Notes under the pieces: model-generated | The model's database searches: none | Told to the model about the DNA's origin: nothing | What the model saw: only the letters and a program-made list of their open reading frames with translations | Position numbers and translations under genes: made by a program | Assembly: GCA_963978895.1 (NCBI GenBank) | Contig: OZ022246.1 | Coordinates: 6,610,432 to 6,674,431 of the forward strand | DNA: 64,000 bases | Direction of reading: 5' to 3' | Origin: Erpobdella octoculata | Taxonomy: Eukaryota > Annelida > Clitellata > Hirudinida > Erpobdellidae | In this document: positions 12,860 to 24,900 of the stretch, in pieces | How the letters are laid out: every line of letters starts with the position of its first letter | Numbering within the stretch: position 1 is the stretch's first letter

Positions 12860-13035
12860 AGCAGTGCGAGTAGATTTTTTACTTAAAGGGGCTACATGGG
12901 CGCAGCACGTCAGTATTTCCTGATTAAAGTGCCTGTCTCCACACACTCTCCACGTTCGCTGGCAGCGACGATGAGATTCGAACCGCCAACCTTAATTCGA
13001 CAGGCAAAAACCTGACCGCGTTACCACCAGCGCCC
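12860..13035 (-). mobile_element. tRNA-derived SINE, copy 1
   Basis: On the minus strand the head reads GGGCGCTGGTGGTAACGCGG (A-box-like), then TTTTTGCCTGTCG, then GGTTGGCGGTTCGAATCTC with a clear B box GGTTCGAATC. The spacing suits a tRNA-derived promoter. The body continues to an AT-rich end near 12860. A related head lies at 56,690-56,757 with the same order GGTGG, TTTGCCTGTCGA and B-box region. It sits just upstream of UROC1. Confidence 0.6.
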
Positions 13036-13047
13036 TAAAATTGGAAA

Positions 13048-13488
13048 ATGCCTATAGTTTTTATTTTAAATTACTTGATTGTTTTCTTGACATCACAATT
13101 TGAAGGAATGGATATAAAGGCAAATTTAATATTCATACTACAACATCTTTGGTCATATCACACTGACAACAATTACTATGATGACAGCAGCTGGAGATGG
13201 TCGTTGGAGACAAATCAAGCCATGCTACAGATACAATATCTGCAGTGGACACTTCTTGTTTCAGATAGAACGCTGACAATGTATCAACATTGTAGGTACC
13301 CCGTCAAATGTTTCTTCAACAAATGTGTTCGAGAATTCATTGAAGTTGCGAGTAATGCTTTGGTCGCAAGTTTACCTCCTGGGTGTTATTTCCACTTTCC
13401 ACGAGTAAACTTTGCTTTTACTACTGCTTTTATCGATTCTGAAACAGCAGCTGATACCGATTATCGATGCATTTATAGTTTATACTAA
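13048..13488 (+). other. Unrecognised 146-codon open frame
   Basis: An ATG-initiated frame directly after a SINE. The product is Tyr-, Trp- and Cys-containing (for example SYHTDNNYYDDSSWRW, LPPGCYFHFPRV) with no family I recognise, no signal peptide beyond a short hydrophobic start (FILNYLIVFL), and no clear splice sites. In AT-rich DNA a frame of this length can be chance; it may also be a repeat remnant. The rest of the interval up to 14.7 kb shows nothing I can name. Confidence 0.2.
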
Positions 13489-14756
13489 ACTTCGTTATAA
13501 ACGAAGAAAATCACAAGTTTCAAAGTGATGGCTGCTGATACGTGTACAAAACGGGAATAGACATCCACCTAGTGAGAAGAGATGTTCCACCGCTGTAATT
13601 GCCGGTAAAACAGTAAAACAGTTGATGAACAACTACCGAAATGTTGAGAAATCGGTCATCTTCACTGGATCGCACGTTGTGTCGTTGTAAACCAAGTAAC
13701 TGCCTGTAAACTTCGTTTGATATCGTAACCGACTTGGTCGCTTTTTGGCTGTAAAGCTGGAGATGAAACCCTCACTGTAACTAACTTATATAATTTTGTA
13801 ACTTTATTTCCACATTGGTACAAATTGCTATTGTCCAAAACCAAACATTATTTAAATTACTTTATAACTCTGAAGGGAGGTTTACAGGCACTTTCAAGAA
13901 AATGTGGCTTAAAGCGGAGGTAGCGCCTAATCTTCATATGAACAATATTTTTAAACATTTTGTGTAAAAAAACTATGAGATCTAATATAATTAATACCTG
14001 TATTGTGTAACAGGTGTTATATTTCGAAATGAAAACAAGCCTATTGGGAATGTTGTGTTTTTAAACGTTATTCCAATAATTTCAAAACTCAGAGTTTTTT
14101 AATTTACTCGTTTATTAAAAGCTTAACTGAAAGTACACACAAGAGACAATGAAAGAGCATAAAAAGTATATCACGCCGATACTATTGTGCTTACACAGAA
14201 GTACCAAAGATCGACAGTAAAGATAATAATAGTTATTTGCATAACAAAATAATATTTATTTGTGTGCCAAGTTATTTCCATAACAGTTCCAAATCTAGTT
14301 TCACAGCTGTTTCTGTTGCGGCACAAAATTACAATATTTTTTATGAAGCACTTACCTGAACTAATGTGGATTTAAAGCCAAGCAGGAATTTAAAAGTATT
14401 TTCTTTATTAGTAAATATTCAGCAAAATTTGATAATTGAAACTAGCAAAAAGATTGTAAAATACGCTTTTAGCGGTGAACACATATACTAAGTGTGGGGA
14501 AAGGACTTCGTAACTGAACTCAAGTACTATTTATAACTTGAGTTTGACTTGACGAGGTTTGAAGGTTATTTTAAATTGAATGAACTTTGAAATGTTTTCA
14601 TCACTGTAAACAGTAAGTTTTAAAACGGAAAAACCGTATGTGCTTCGCTGTTATTTTAAAATTCAATTATGAAGCATTTACTTGTATTAATTGTCAACTT
14701 TTAACTTTTCTAAATGTTTTTTTAATTAAATAGCAAAAACCCTGAGTTCAGTGTTT

Positions 14757-15105
14757 CATTCAGACTTTATGGGGGAATTTGAAAATTAGGGAGACAGGAG
14801 CGTCGTTTCAGCAAAAGGTTGGGAGACTAAATGTTTCAAAAGCCCACACATTCAAAAATATTAAACACTTTTTTCTCCCAAAATAGCTGATAATCGTAAG
14901 TACTTTTTCTAAAATTTCTTCAAAAATTTATAAGTTTTCTTTCTCAAAATCATACTCGTAGGTACTTTTGACAAAAATTTTAAAAATATTTTTACTTTTT
15001 TCACAAGAAAAATTCCCGAAAATGACTTTGGAAAAATTTCAAATTTTTGGGGAATTTGAAATTTTTTGGAGAAATAATCCGCCCACCTATAAGGCGTCCG
15101 GATAA
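14757..15105. repeat. Dispersed hAT-like repeat, copy 1
   Basis: Starts near CAGGAGCGTCGTTTCAGC and contains several diverged units of the type TCCCAAAATAGCTGATAATC followed by GTAAGTACTTTT. The same start and units recur at 46,603 and 56,370, and the matching opposite end, read inward, CAGGGGCGTCATTTGC, occurs at 48,373. Best seen as a decayed non-autonomous hAT-type element. Confidence 0.5.
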
Positions 15106-15792
15106 AACCCTGCCTGAGTTACCGCCAAAATTATCATTATCAAATCCGCAAAATCATTGCCGACTTCGATCATGTTAATTTGTATTATTTATATCTGCAA
15201 ACGACATCATCTGCTAAAACAATTTCAGCCAACGAATCTTTTTTCTTTGCATAAACTTTATGCCGTTTTTAAAACGTAAAATATCGGAAGTTTGGATTTT
15301 AAATGCACAATCATTAATATATATAATCAAATCAAATCAAATCAAATCAAAGAATCATTTGATTAGGCGCTCCCTTATCGACAAAGTCCATTACGGGAGC
15401 AGCCAGACATCTCGTTGTGCCAGCTTCACGTCGAGCATCACTCGGCAACAAATGCTTTGGAGTGATTGGCCCCAAGTGTTGTATTCATAAAGAGGAAATT
15501 ATCTTTTGCAGTTCAACAATATTCAACATGGAAACGATCAAGACATTCTTGTTTTTTTTCTTGCAGAGTTAGCCCAGCATCTTTTGGTTTTGTTTTTGTC
15601 TGTAACCTTTTTTTAAACCTGGGTCCGCTTTTTATTGAAATACCATATTCGTCTGATTTCAAAAGCGCCTGTTTGATTGTCTGCTCTACTAAATAATTGC
15701 GTTGTTTGTACAAAAATAGTCCTAGCGCTTCAAGTTGGTTACCACCTTGTCAAGAGTTTTAAAATACAGCTGTGTAAATTTAACTTCTAGAA

Positions 15793-16503
15793 CAGGAGTT
15801 CCTTATCTATGGGTCGCGACTCGCAATCCCGAAGTATCAACAAAGGTTATGTAGCAACTGGAACTACTAAAATGAAATCGTGTTGTTTCTGAAAGTACAT
15901 AGAAAACATGATCTTTTGTTATACTTTAGCGACAAAGTTTGGCTGATAAGAGTAGCATATCTCGCAGATAGGATATTAGAACAGCAAAATAGGCTTAACC
16001 TGACACTTCAGGGAAAGGAAACGAATATTATTGCATTTTATAATAATCTCGGGACATTTTTATCCAAGTTGCAAAACTGGCGAGAAAAATAAATCTAGGG
16101 AAAAATTGCCATGTTTGAAAAACTCTGCAGTGTGGTAGATGAATCTGAAGGTGAAATGTGTGAAAATTTGAAAGAGGAGATTACTGGGCATCTCGAATCC
16201 GTTAAAAACGAACTCCAACATTATTTCCCTGAGCTGGAAGAAGAAGAAACTACATTGCCACAAAATCCATTCTCTGCTTCCATTGATGTAACCAGCATTC
16301 CCGATGCTGATATGCGAAATGATTCCTCGGCACGTAACTTGTTTAATGAAAAATTGCTCAATCAATCCTGGTGTGAGGGTGTCATCCGGTGCGGTCCGCA
16401 GCCCCGCACCCATCTCGACGCCACTGTGACATGGACCCATGGACTTCTTAATATATATTAAGAAGTCCATACCATGGTCCATGCATTCACCCAACGTTTT
16501 CAC
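15793..16503 (+). pseudogene. Broken hAT transposase (ZBED5/FAM200-like)
   Basis: Two consecutive frames, 15,880-16,092 and 16,111-16,461, separated by stops, together match the C-terminal half of the hAT transposases that gave rise to ZBED5, FAM200 and SCAND3: AYLADRILEQQNRLN, LQGKETNI, FLSKLQNW, then LKEEITGHLESVKNEL, QHYFPELEEEE, NPFSASIDVTSIPDA, NDSSARNLFN. The N-terminal zinc finger and most of the RNase H-like core are missing. Upstream, CAGGAGTTCCTTATCTATGG then GTCGCGAC at 15,793 looks like the matching terminal repeat. An internally deleted, inactive copy. Confidence 0.7.
16439..16470. repeat. Perfect 32-bp palindrome
   Basis: ATGGACTTCTTAATAT is followed immediately by its exact reverse complement. 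Outer arms ATGGACC (16,431-16,437) and GGTCCAT (16,477-16,483) extend the symmetry after short unpaired stretches. It lies exactly where the hAT transposase frame stops. Confidence 0.95.
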
Positions 16504-16788
16504 TTAAGATTCAGATCTCCGTCAATCGCGCCGCATTACAGCTCTGTAGTCAATTGAAATAAATGAAAAAATAATCTTCTAAAATATTTTTTTTAAATAA
16601 TTGTTTTAAAAATTGTAAAAATTGAATAGTAACATGTATTGTAACATGTACATGTATGTTTGTAGTTTCAAAGTATTTCTGAGTATTTTGGTTTCGAGTC
16701 GATGTAAACATACATGCTTGGCCTTGGCGTGAGTGATATATATTATTCTGCTATAAAAGGTTACCAACATTGATGAAATATCTGAAAG

Positions 16789-17821
16789 ATGGTCGTTATA
16801 GCTCAAGTCTGCAAATTATTTGCAAATTTCACTTTGAAAACAACAATTAACAGTTCTGTTACGTCCAGACTTCACACCGGTAATATCCGTTGTTTATTTT
16901 ATTAATTTTTTTTTAAAGCTCATATTCATTAATTCATTGATTCTTCATTATGCTGGTAGTTGTTTTTACATGTTTGTAGAGAAGTTATAATTTAGTTATT
17001 TATACAGTTATATAAAAAATCTATACAATTTTATAAAATAATTATTTTTAAAGTTTTGTAAAATTGTAACTGTAAGAGTGTAAGATAATATAATGTGTAA
17101 ATATTGAAAAAAGTCGCATACAAAAAAGTGTTTTTATTGTATAACTAAAATTATTATGCAGTATTTTCTAATTTTTTTTCAGTTTCATATATTGATACTA
17201 ATTTTATAAGTGAAATTTTCTTATCAATTTGAGTATTTAAAAAAAGAATGCAAGTTATTTAATTATAAGTATAACTTTATTGCCACATTTTTAGGTTGTC
17301 AGATCCTAAAATGCATATCTTCAAAATCCACTGTAGTTGGTACCAAGATTAATCGACCCTCTTCAATGCTGAAACCTACCGTCTCTTCTCAACAAGTGAT
17401 GCCTGTAAGAACTTATGAAATGTTCTCATTCACTGATGAGTTGAGTAAATTTTTAAAAAGAAGAATTCGTTTGGGTCTGCCAACCTTCAGGAGGAAAAGA
17501 GTTAGTAACACTGGAGGAAAGCCATTCTTGAAGGCAGTGGTAAAAAGCACATTAATCAGAAAACCAAAAAAGCCTAATTCAGCCAATAGGAAATGTGTAA
17601 AGGTTCTGTTGAGGACAGGCAGAGAAGTTGTTGCATACGTCCCAGGGGAGGGTCACAATCTTCAAGAACACAATGTTGTGTTGCTTAGGGGAGGGAGAAC
17701 CCAAGATTTACCTGGAGTGAGACTTAAAGTTGTTAGAGGTGCCAGAGTTGCTAAGACGAAAAAAGGAAAGAGGTTTGACCTTCCACATGTTCCTAAAAAG
17801 AGCATGAAGAATAAGAACTGA
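16789..17821 (+). CDS. MRPS12: Mitochondrial small-subunit ribosomal protein uS12m
   Basis: Decoding-centre protein of the mitochondrial small ribosomal subunit. Exon 1 is 16,789-16,879 and exon 2 is 17,295-17,821; donor GTAATA, acceptor TTTTTAG, phase 1, total 618 nt (205 residues). Exon 1 codes for a short Lys/Arg-, Ser/Thr-rich leader ([20 protein letters not shown]) that fits a mitochondrial targeting peptide. Exon 2 holds the S12 core: [51 protein letters not shown]. It is longer than the human protein (138 residues), with an extended segment before the core and a basic C-terminal tail ([20 protein letters not shown]). A TATAAAAG lies at 16,753. An ATG at 16,772 in another frame would be a short upstream ORF if transcribed. 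Exon 2 alone is also open upstream of its acceptor, so exon 1 rests on leader composition and phase. Confidence 0.9.
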
Positions 17822-17849
17822 AGATGGACTTTTTATTGCTTTTAATTCT

Positions 17850-17855
17850 AATAAA
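17850..17855 (+). other. Probable poly(A) signal of MRPS12
   Basis: AATAAA 29 bases past the stop codon of MRPS12. Confidence 0.55.
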
Positions 17856-19742
17856 ATTCCTTAATTGAGTTTTTGCATTCAATAGTTGAATTTCTAAAAA
17901 AGATGCAGTCTCATTTTTATTTAATTCTAATGCTAAGAAATGAAAACTTATGTTTGCAATTTTGGAAAAGTCAAGTAAATCTTGTTAGAAAGATTGTTTG
18001 GAATGTTGTTCCACTTTATTTTTCCAGGTTTAAAAGGAGGCTTGTACACAAATCCCTTAAATTTCGGGCTTTTCATTTAATGCAAATTAATTTTTTTAAA
18101 TGATAAATTTTTTATGATTACCTTTTATTTTCTGATTTTTTTAAACATAGATAATTATTATTTTTTTAGAATATTTTCAAAGTTTAATAAAATACATTGT
18201 CATGAGGAGCAAGTTTATATTCTATGTTCCAGCTCAATAAAAAAATGGATGACGGGAAGTTCATTAATTTTCATTTCCAAGATTTTCCAGCGAGACTGGC
18301 AGTGAATTTAATATAAGGGATTTAAACGAGTGAACCGTAAAAAACTTTGTTTTTCAAAAATCCTTTATAAGTTGGTAATTCAGAGGCTAAAAATTTTTTG
18401 CAAATTATTTTTTTATTATAGTAAGTCTATAAAATAAAAAAACACTAACCACAGTCTTCTATTGGAAAATATAAAAAACTTTTGAATCAATATGTAAAAA
18501 AGATATTTTTATTATAAATTTTTAATTTAACAAATTAAATAACCTTTTCTTTTAATAAACTTAAAACTGATACTTCATTTTTCTACAGCAAACTTTTAAT
18601 TTGAAAAAAAATTAAAAGTTTTATTTGATTCTATAACTCATTCAAATTTTGTCGAATCAATGTGAAAGTTTAATAGAATGTAAGGTCTGCAACGAAAACT
18701 CACAAAATTTCAGCGTGATTGGATAACATGAGGTTGGTTTTTTTAAGTGTCAAAGGGTCCCAACGTATGGCTCAAGCAAACATGGTGAAGTTAATATAAA
18801 GGAATTAAAACAGGCTAAATTCTTTCAAATGAACCAATATAAAACCTATTCAAGCATACTCCATTGGCATTTAGTCAAATTGCATACACGATTTTATTTC
18901 AGCATTTTATTTCTTATAGAGAAAAAACTTTGCAAGGTTAGGCATTTATTTAGCAATCGACCAATAAAGTTGTCATATGGTCCTTTATGGCTTTCTGCTA
19001 CATAACAAATAAACAAATCTGTTGGTGACCAATCAACATTTTTACATGTTTTATTTACACCTTACTATGAGATGTAAGTAAATTCCCTTATCACTTTATG
19101 CTATAGTTTTTTCTAGTTTTCTGTCTTTAAGGGAGTGTAAATTTAAAAATCCTTGCATGTACATTTCATTTTTGCCAAAATTATAGCGACTGCTTTATAT
19201 TTTCAAATTTTAAACTCAAAAGTGGAAACAGTGTTGTCACAAGCAGTCCCGGTCCCAGGATTTCATGGTGGAAGATGATAAATTTAACTTTGGTTGGCAG
19301 TTTTCCTGGCATGTTGTTGATTTGCACAATAACTGAATCGGAGATGTGTATTGTGAGTATTCTTTCTTTTGCATTAATGTGTGTGAAAAAACTGTGGTTC
19401 TAAACTTGAACGAACCTAACTTTGTTGACAAATTAAAAACGATCAATGTCTATCAAACAACTGAAAATATAAAAGTCGAACAAGACCGAAAACCAAAGAA
19501 GAATCGCCATAGCAGGTCAGTCTTTCAATGCATAGAATTCTGGATATGTATACAAGCTTCAATTAGCCAAAAATATGCCGATGACGACAGATTTATTAAC
19601 ATTTTGCAATTATTGCGTAACCAAACGCCGGCAATGGTTGATTCCATTAAGCACTTCCACAGTATTTATATGGTCGCAAGTTTTTATTAAAGACGGACCA
19701 CGCTGCTTTGAGATGGCTCTTAAATTTAACAAGTAGCTGCTA
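17856..19742. other. Intergenic, no supported gene
   Basis: AT-rich sequence. A 114-codon open frame at 19,346-19,690 (plus strand; contains VVLNLNEPNFVDKLKTINVY) has no recognised family and no convincing splice sites, and is left as unassigned. Confidence 0.4.
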
Positions 19743-19835
19743 GGTCAGCGGTTCTCAATCTTTTTAGTGCCGCGACCCCTTGACAAAATTTGCCATGCTC
19801 GTGGCGACCCCCAACAATAAAATTATGTGGGCTGC
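19743..19835 (+). mobile_element. hAT-type element end
   Basis: CAGCGGTTCTCAATCTTTTT followed by GTGCCGCGACCCC is the classic outer end of Charlie/Zaphod-like hAT elements (CAGNGGTTCTCAA then GTCGCGACCCC). The opposite end was not found before the Rab gene. Confidence 0.6.
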
Positions 19836-19904
19836 TCATCTTTCACTCTAGTTCACTGCATTGTTACATCAATTACTAAACATACATTTTAGTTTTTTAA
19901 TAAA

Positions 19905-20190
19905 TAATTTTAATTTTAGAGTTTTAGCCTAAAACTTTTTAAATAAATAAGTCTTAAGTCCCCAACGGAAAACTGTGAGAGAAGTAGATTCAGTTAGAGA
20001 GTTCCAGTTCCAGGTGTGTCATGAGGTGGGCAGTGAAAGGAGAAGTGGTCCAGTTTTGTGGCGGGGCCCCGCTAGAGTTGGCCCTGTAGCTGAGTGCTGC
20101 TAGACTCTGACAGATTTTGAAGAGGTCGTCGGATCCGTGGGAGAGGTCACTGAAGATTGCTTGATCGGGGTTGCCAGAGATCAGAGATGT
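19905..20190 (-). mobile_element. Possible non-LTR retrotransposon C-terminal fragment
   Basis: On the minus strand a frame ends with a WNSL-type start, TESTSLTVFRWGLKTYLFKK and an AT-rich tail. This resembles the last residues of CR1/L2 ORF2 (WNSLP, SLxxFxxxLKTHLF). The preceding frame is shifted. It lies upstream of the Rab gene. Confidence 0.35.
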
Positions 20191-20504
20191 TCCTGTTGCA
20201 AAAAAAAAGGATTTAAAATTTTTAGAAATAGCTGTTTTAACACATTTGAACTAAGAAACATTTTCTTTAATAACTCAGGTCTTCACTAGAAATTAGTTTG
20301 AAAACACTTTTAAATTGATATACAAATTTCCCGAACAATAACATTTGAATGAGATGATCGCAGGTGTTACAGCCGCACCGACCTATTACAATTACAGCGT
20401 CACTACGATATTTCTTTTGTGAGTCCGGCTGTTAGCTTGAGCACTGTTGTCACTTATTTTTATTTTATCAGAACAACATTGTTTAGAGCCTAGATTTTAG
20501 AGAA

Positions 20505-21939
20505 ATGTCTGTAAAATTTGTTCAGAAACGTAGATCGTGTGATGAAAACGGAAGGTCGTCAAGAAATAATATTGGCCAGGAGTTAATTCAAAGTAAATCT
20601 TTCTCACTTGATGACAGTATAAAAAGAGAAAGAATATTCAAGGTCATAGTCTTGGGTGATTCAGGTGTCGGGAAGACTTGCTTAACCATCAGGTTGTGCG
20701 ATGGTAAATTTCCTCCCAGGGTTGATGCTACAGTTGGAGTTGACTTCAGGGAGAAACATGTCATAATTGATAACGAGTTTGTTAAGGTTGGTGGCGATTT
20801 TATTATATTTAAGTGTACATTTAAAATCCTGAAAATCGGTTATCCACAAGGTAGAGCAAAAGTTCCAATTCTCAGGGACAAGCTAGATACAGATTTAAAA
20901 AATTCAGTTGCTCTTGAGTTTTGAGGCTCTAGCACTAGAGAACTTTTACAGTATATAAAAATGTGTCATCTATCCAATTAATGTTTCAGTTTTAAAAAGG
21001 TGAAAGTTGTGAAGTTAGGGTGTTATTTTGTGAAATCACATCAAGAGCTCAAGCATCTCCAGAAACATCTGCTATATATGGGATTTAGCCATTTAGCAGT
21101 TTTATTTACAAAATTTTGATGCACGGAACCGTTCAACCTCAGTGATGAAACGGTTACTTATTTCACAAACCATGAAAGGATAGAAGGTTGAGTTGAGTGC
21201 TGGATGTGTTCTGCTTATGAAACCAAAACTTCTTAAAGGTATGTGCAAAAAGATTTAATTAAGTCTACACCAACCCAAATTTCTGATAGCTGTCCATGCT
21301 ACTAGTACAAAGAAATTGTGACAAAAACTGTTATCAGAAGGTCACCTAAAACACCAAAGCTTCCAAGTTTTATAGTTGGTCCTATGTTAAATAGTTTTAA
21401 GAAATAGAATTTTTAATATTCAAAGATAAAATGATATATGCCCTTTTGGTACATTTTAACAGTATGACAGCCAAACAATTTGTTTGTTCGAATATAGTGC
21501 TATCTTAGCTTTATATGATCATCTTCGTAAATTATATTGTGTTCTTTATTGACAAATAATCACAAATTGAATAAAAGAAACAACTTGTATGTCATCTATA
21601 TATATAAAAATGAATGTTTGTATGTTAATGGCCTTTATGCATTGCTACACCATTCATCCGATCGTAATGAATTTTTCACACAACCTTGAGAGTCAAGGGG
21701 AATCAAATATAAAAAAAAATTTGAAATCCGTCACAAAATGAGCGGAGCGGAGCGGGTGAGCGAGCGGGAACTACACACATATATATATATATATATGTGT
21801 ATATCTATAAAGTACAAAACTATTTCCTTTAAAAAATCATCATATATTGAAAATTGGCTGAAAAAATACAATTTCAAATCTTTCTATCGAATTAATTATG
21901 CCACCTAAACGAAAAGCTATTGATTCCACAGTTTATTCG

Positions 21940-21976
<37 letters not shown>

Positions 21977-24900
21977 TGTTTGTGGGTTAGTTTGTCTATT
22001 ATAGAAACGGGAAAGCGACCCGGAACGGACAGCGAGCGGGAACGGAAAAGCAAGCGTGAGCGGGAATGGGAGAGCAAACGTGAGCGGGAACGGGACAGCG
22101 ACCGGGAACGGGAAAACGACCGGGAGCTGGAAAGCGACCGAGAGCGGGAAAGTGACCGGGAGCGGGAAAGTGACCGGGAGCGGGAAAGCGACCGGGAGCG
22201 GGAAAGCGACCGGCAGCGGGAAAACGACCGAAAACGGGAAAGCGAACAGGAGTGGGAAAGGAAACGGGAGAGAAAGAGACAAACATTAGAAAAACCTCTA
22301 AAAAACCCGGGCAACGCCGGGTATCTCCGCTAGTTTAATATAGAATGAAAAACAATATTTGACAAAATTTTAATATGTTCCCAGTTTATGTTTTAAAATA
22401 GTTGTCCAATATGTTGATTGATTTGTTTGGATAAATTCATATATATATAGAATAAGTATATATAAATGTCCGTTTATAGGTAGTGATATTTAGAGTCTTT
22501 TTGTGTCCCTTCTAATGATGCTATAAATAGTACTACGTCCATTTCATTAATTTTAGTTCAAATATATTTATTAATTGCAATTCATTATGTAACATTATTT
22601 AAATTAAATTTTACTCAAAATAATAGCACTTTTTAAAATGTGATAATCAAATTCTACGCTTTTTAGCGCTGACAGTTCTTTAATTTGTGGTCCTTTTGAC
22701 AGCTCCATAGATATGCTATTTGACTTAGTGCAAATTGACAAGCAGGACCTATATACTTATTCTATATATATACTTATTCAATGGATAAGTCGTTATAATC
22801 TGAATAAGACGTAATATTATAACTGGTTGGTTACCGGTGTTGACCGGGTTTTTAGAGGTTTTTGTATCGCTTTTCTCTCTCTATCCTGTTTTCTTCCCCG
22901 CTTGCTTTCCTGTTCCCACTCGCTCTCACGGTCGCTTTTCTGCTCACAGTTGCTTTCCCATTCCCATTTGCTCTCCCGCTCGCTCTTTTGCTCTCGGTCG
23001 CTTTTCCGTTTCCGCTTGCTTTCCTGTTCCCGCTCATTCTCCAGTTCCCGTTTTCGCTCGCTCTCTCGTAAGTATATTTGTCTTTTATGCATTGCTACAC
23101 CATTCATCCGATCATAATGAAATTTTCACACAAGCTTGAGAGTCAATGGGATTTTTGTGAAAAAATTGAAATCGGTCACAAAATGAGCGGAGCGGGGGTG
23201 GGAGAGCGAGCGGAAACGGGAATTGGAAAATGAATGGAAACGGGAACTGGGAAGCAAGAGGGAATGAAAAAGCAACTGAGAGCGAAAAAGCGAGCGGGAA
23301 AGGGAAAGCGCCAGCGGGGAAGGAAACGGAAGCGAGAGAGACAAACATTAGTAAGACCTCTAAAAACCCCGGGTACCCCGCTAGTATTATATATAGCAAT
23401 GAATTATTTGGTTCTTTACAATGCAGGTTTAATTATCTATGCTATATACATATCTTTTTTTAGAAGTTTTAAGTAGGTTAAATTTAATGTGTTTAATGCT
23501 ATTTTAGAAACTGAAGTCAACATTTTATGTGTTAAGTGAAAAAATACCACTTTTTATTCCAAATAAATGCTTTGTTACTGTTGTGAAAATCTTCACTTCC
23601 TCTTATAGAGTTCATATATAATTACATAGTGCAAATTTGATGTAAACATGCACAGCAAAGGCTCTATTATCTCAAATTGAGGACTGAAATAGTCTAGATG
23701 ATCAAAAAGAGGAAGAATTTAATATGTTAACCTGCAGAATGATCATCAGGTTTTCAGAACAATTATAGATTTAATAAAAAAAATACAACATGACTAAATA
23801 TGATATGTTACCAGATGATTTGTCATGTTTCTGTGCTGTTTTAGCAATGATAAAAAAAAACTTTTCTTTAATTTAGGATTTAAAAATATGGTCTTATTAA
23901 GGAAAATATGGCAAGATTAAATATAACCTGTAGCAAAAATTGAACATTGTTGCATATTAAATACCATAATAACTTTCCACTGCTAACTCAGATTATACTT
24001 TTTCAAATCTAAAGAGATGATACTTTTTAAATTTAAGGAGATGATACTTTTTCAAATCTAAGGAGATGAATGATACTTTATCATATCTATGGAGACTTAT
24101 AAACTATTGGAACAGCAGCAGAGTTAAAATTTTCAGCTTTTTTGTACTTTGACCTGTGGTTCTGAAAATCTTCATATCCTGCCCATTATTACTTCTATTG
24201 TACTTGGTCAAGTTAAGATTAGTCTTTTTGTTAAGAATTTATTTGTCTTTACTCTTTTATAACCTAAAAAACGTAGCCAGTCTGTAATGATGTTAAACAT
24301 TTCTTTTGACATTATGTTATAGATATCTTTAGTTTCATTACTTTTGTTGGTCATTAGCTCTTGTGATAAGTTCATTAATGTGTTTTAACTGAAATAAATT
24401 CATAAGATGATTCCAGGTTGCTGTCATTGCAGAGGCAGATAGTGGCAGAAACTGAAACAAGTCAACTGTGTTTTTCTTTAACTAAAACTTCCATCTGTGT
24501 GCCTGAACAACAGCCTTGAAATTCATGCTCTTTCAATGCGAAACTCAGAGCTGCTTCTGCAGTGACCAAAGTGTCTGAAAGGCTTTTTACCACAAGTTCT
24601 AGTGGTTTTCAATGCTTTTGCATATTTTTGTTCACTTTCTGTCAGTTCTCTTTTTAAAATAGGAAGTTTGAATTTAAGCAGGTCATTGTTTTATCAATGA
24701 ATTAAATCTCAACTCTTCAAATCTGTCTAACATTGCAACCAAAGAATTATATCTAGTTTTGACATCGGGGATCTTCCTAAATTATTATTTTTTTAACATG
24801 TCACTAATAACTACACTTTATGAAAAAGATTCACAACAACTCGACTTTCAACAACCAATTGTTACCTCATCGTCAACTACATTGGACTGGTTCAGAATTG

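Noticed and set aside
16060..16503. 147-codon minus-strand frame
   Set aside because: Shadow of the hAT transposase remnant on the plus strand, which has the recognisable family motifs.
21892..22333. SR-protein-like frames ([16 protein letters not shown])
   Set aside because: They mimic splicing-factor RS domains but lie wholly in the 18-bp minisatellite of a Helitron-like element, and equivalent frames exist on both strands.
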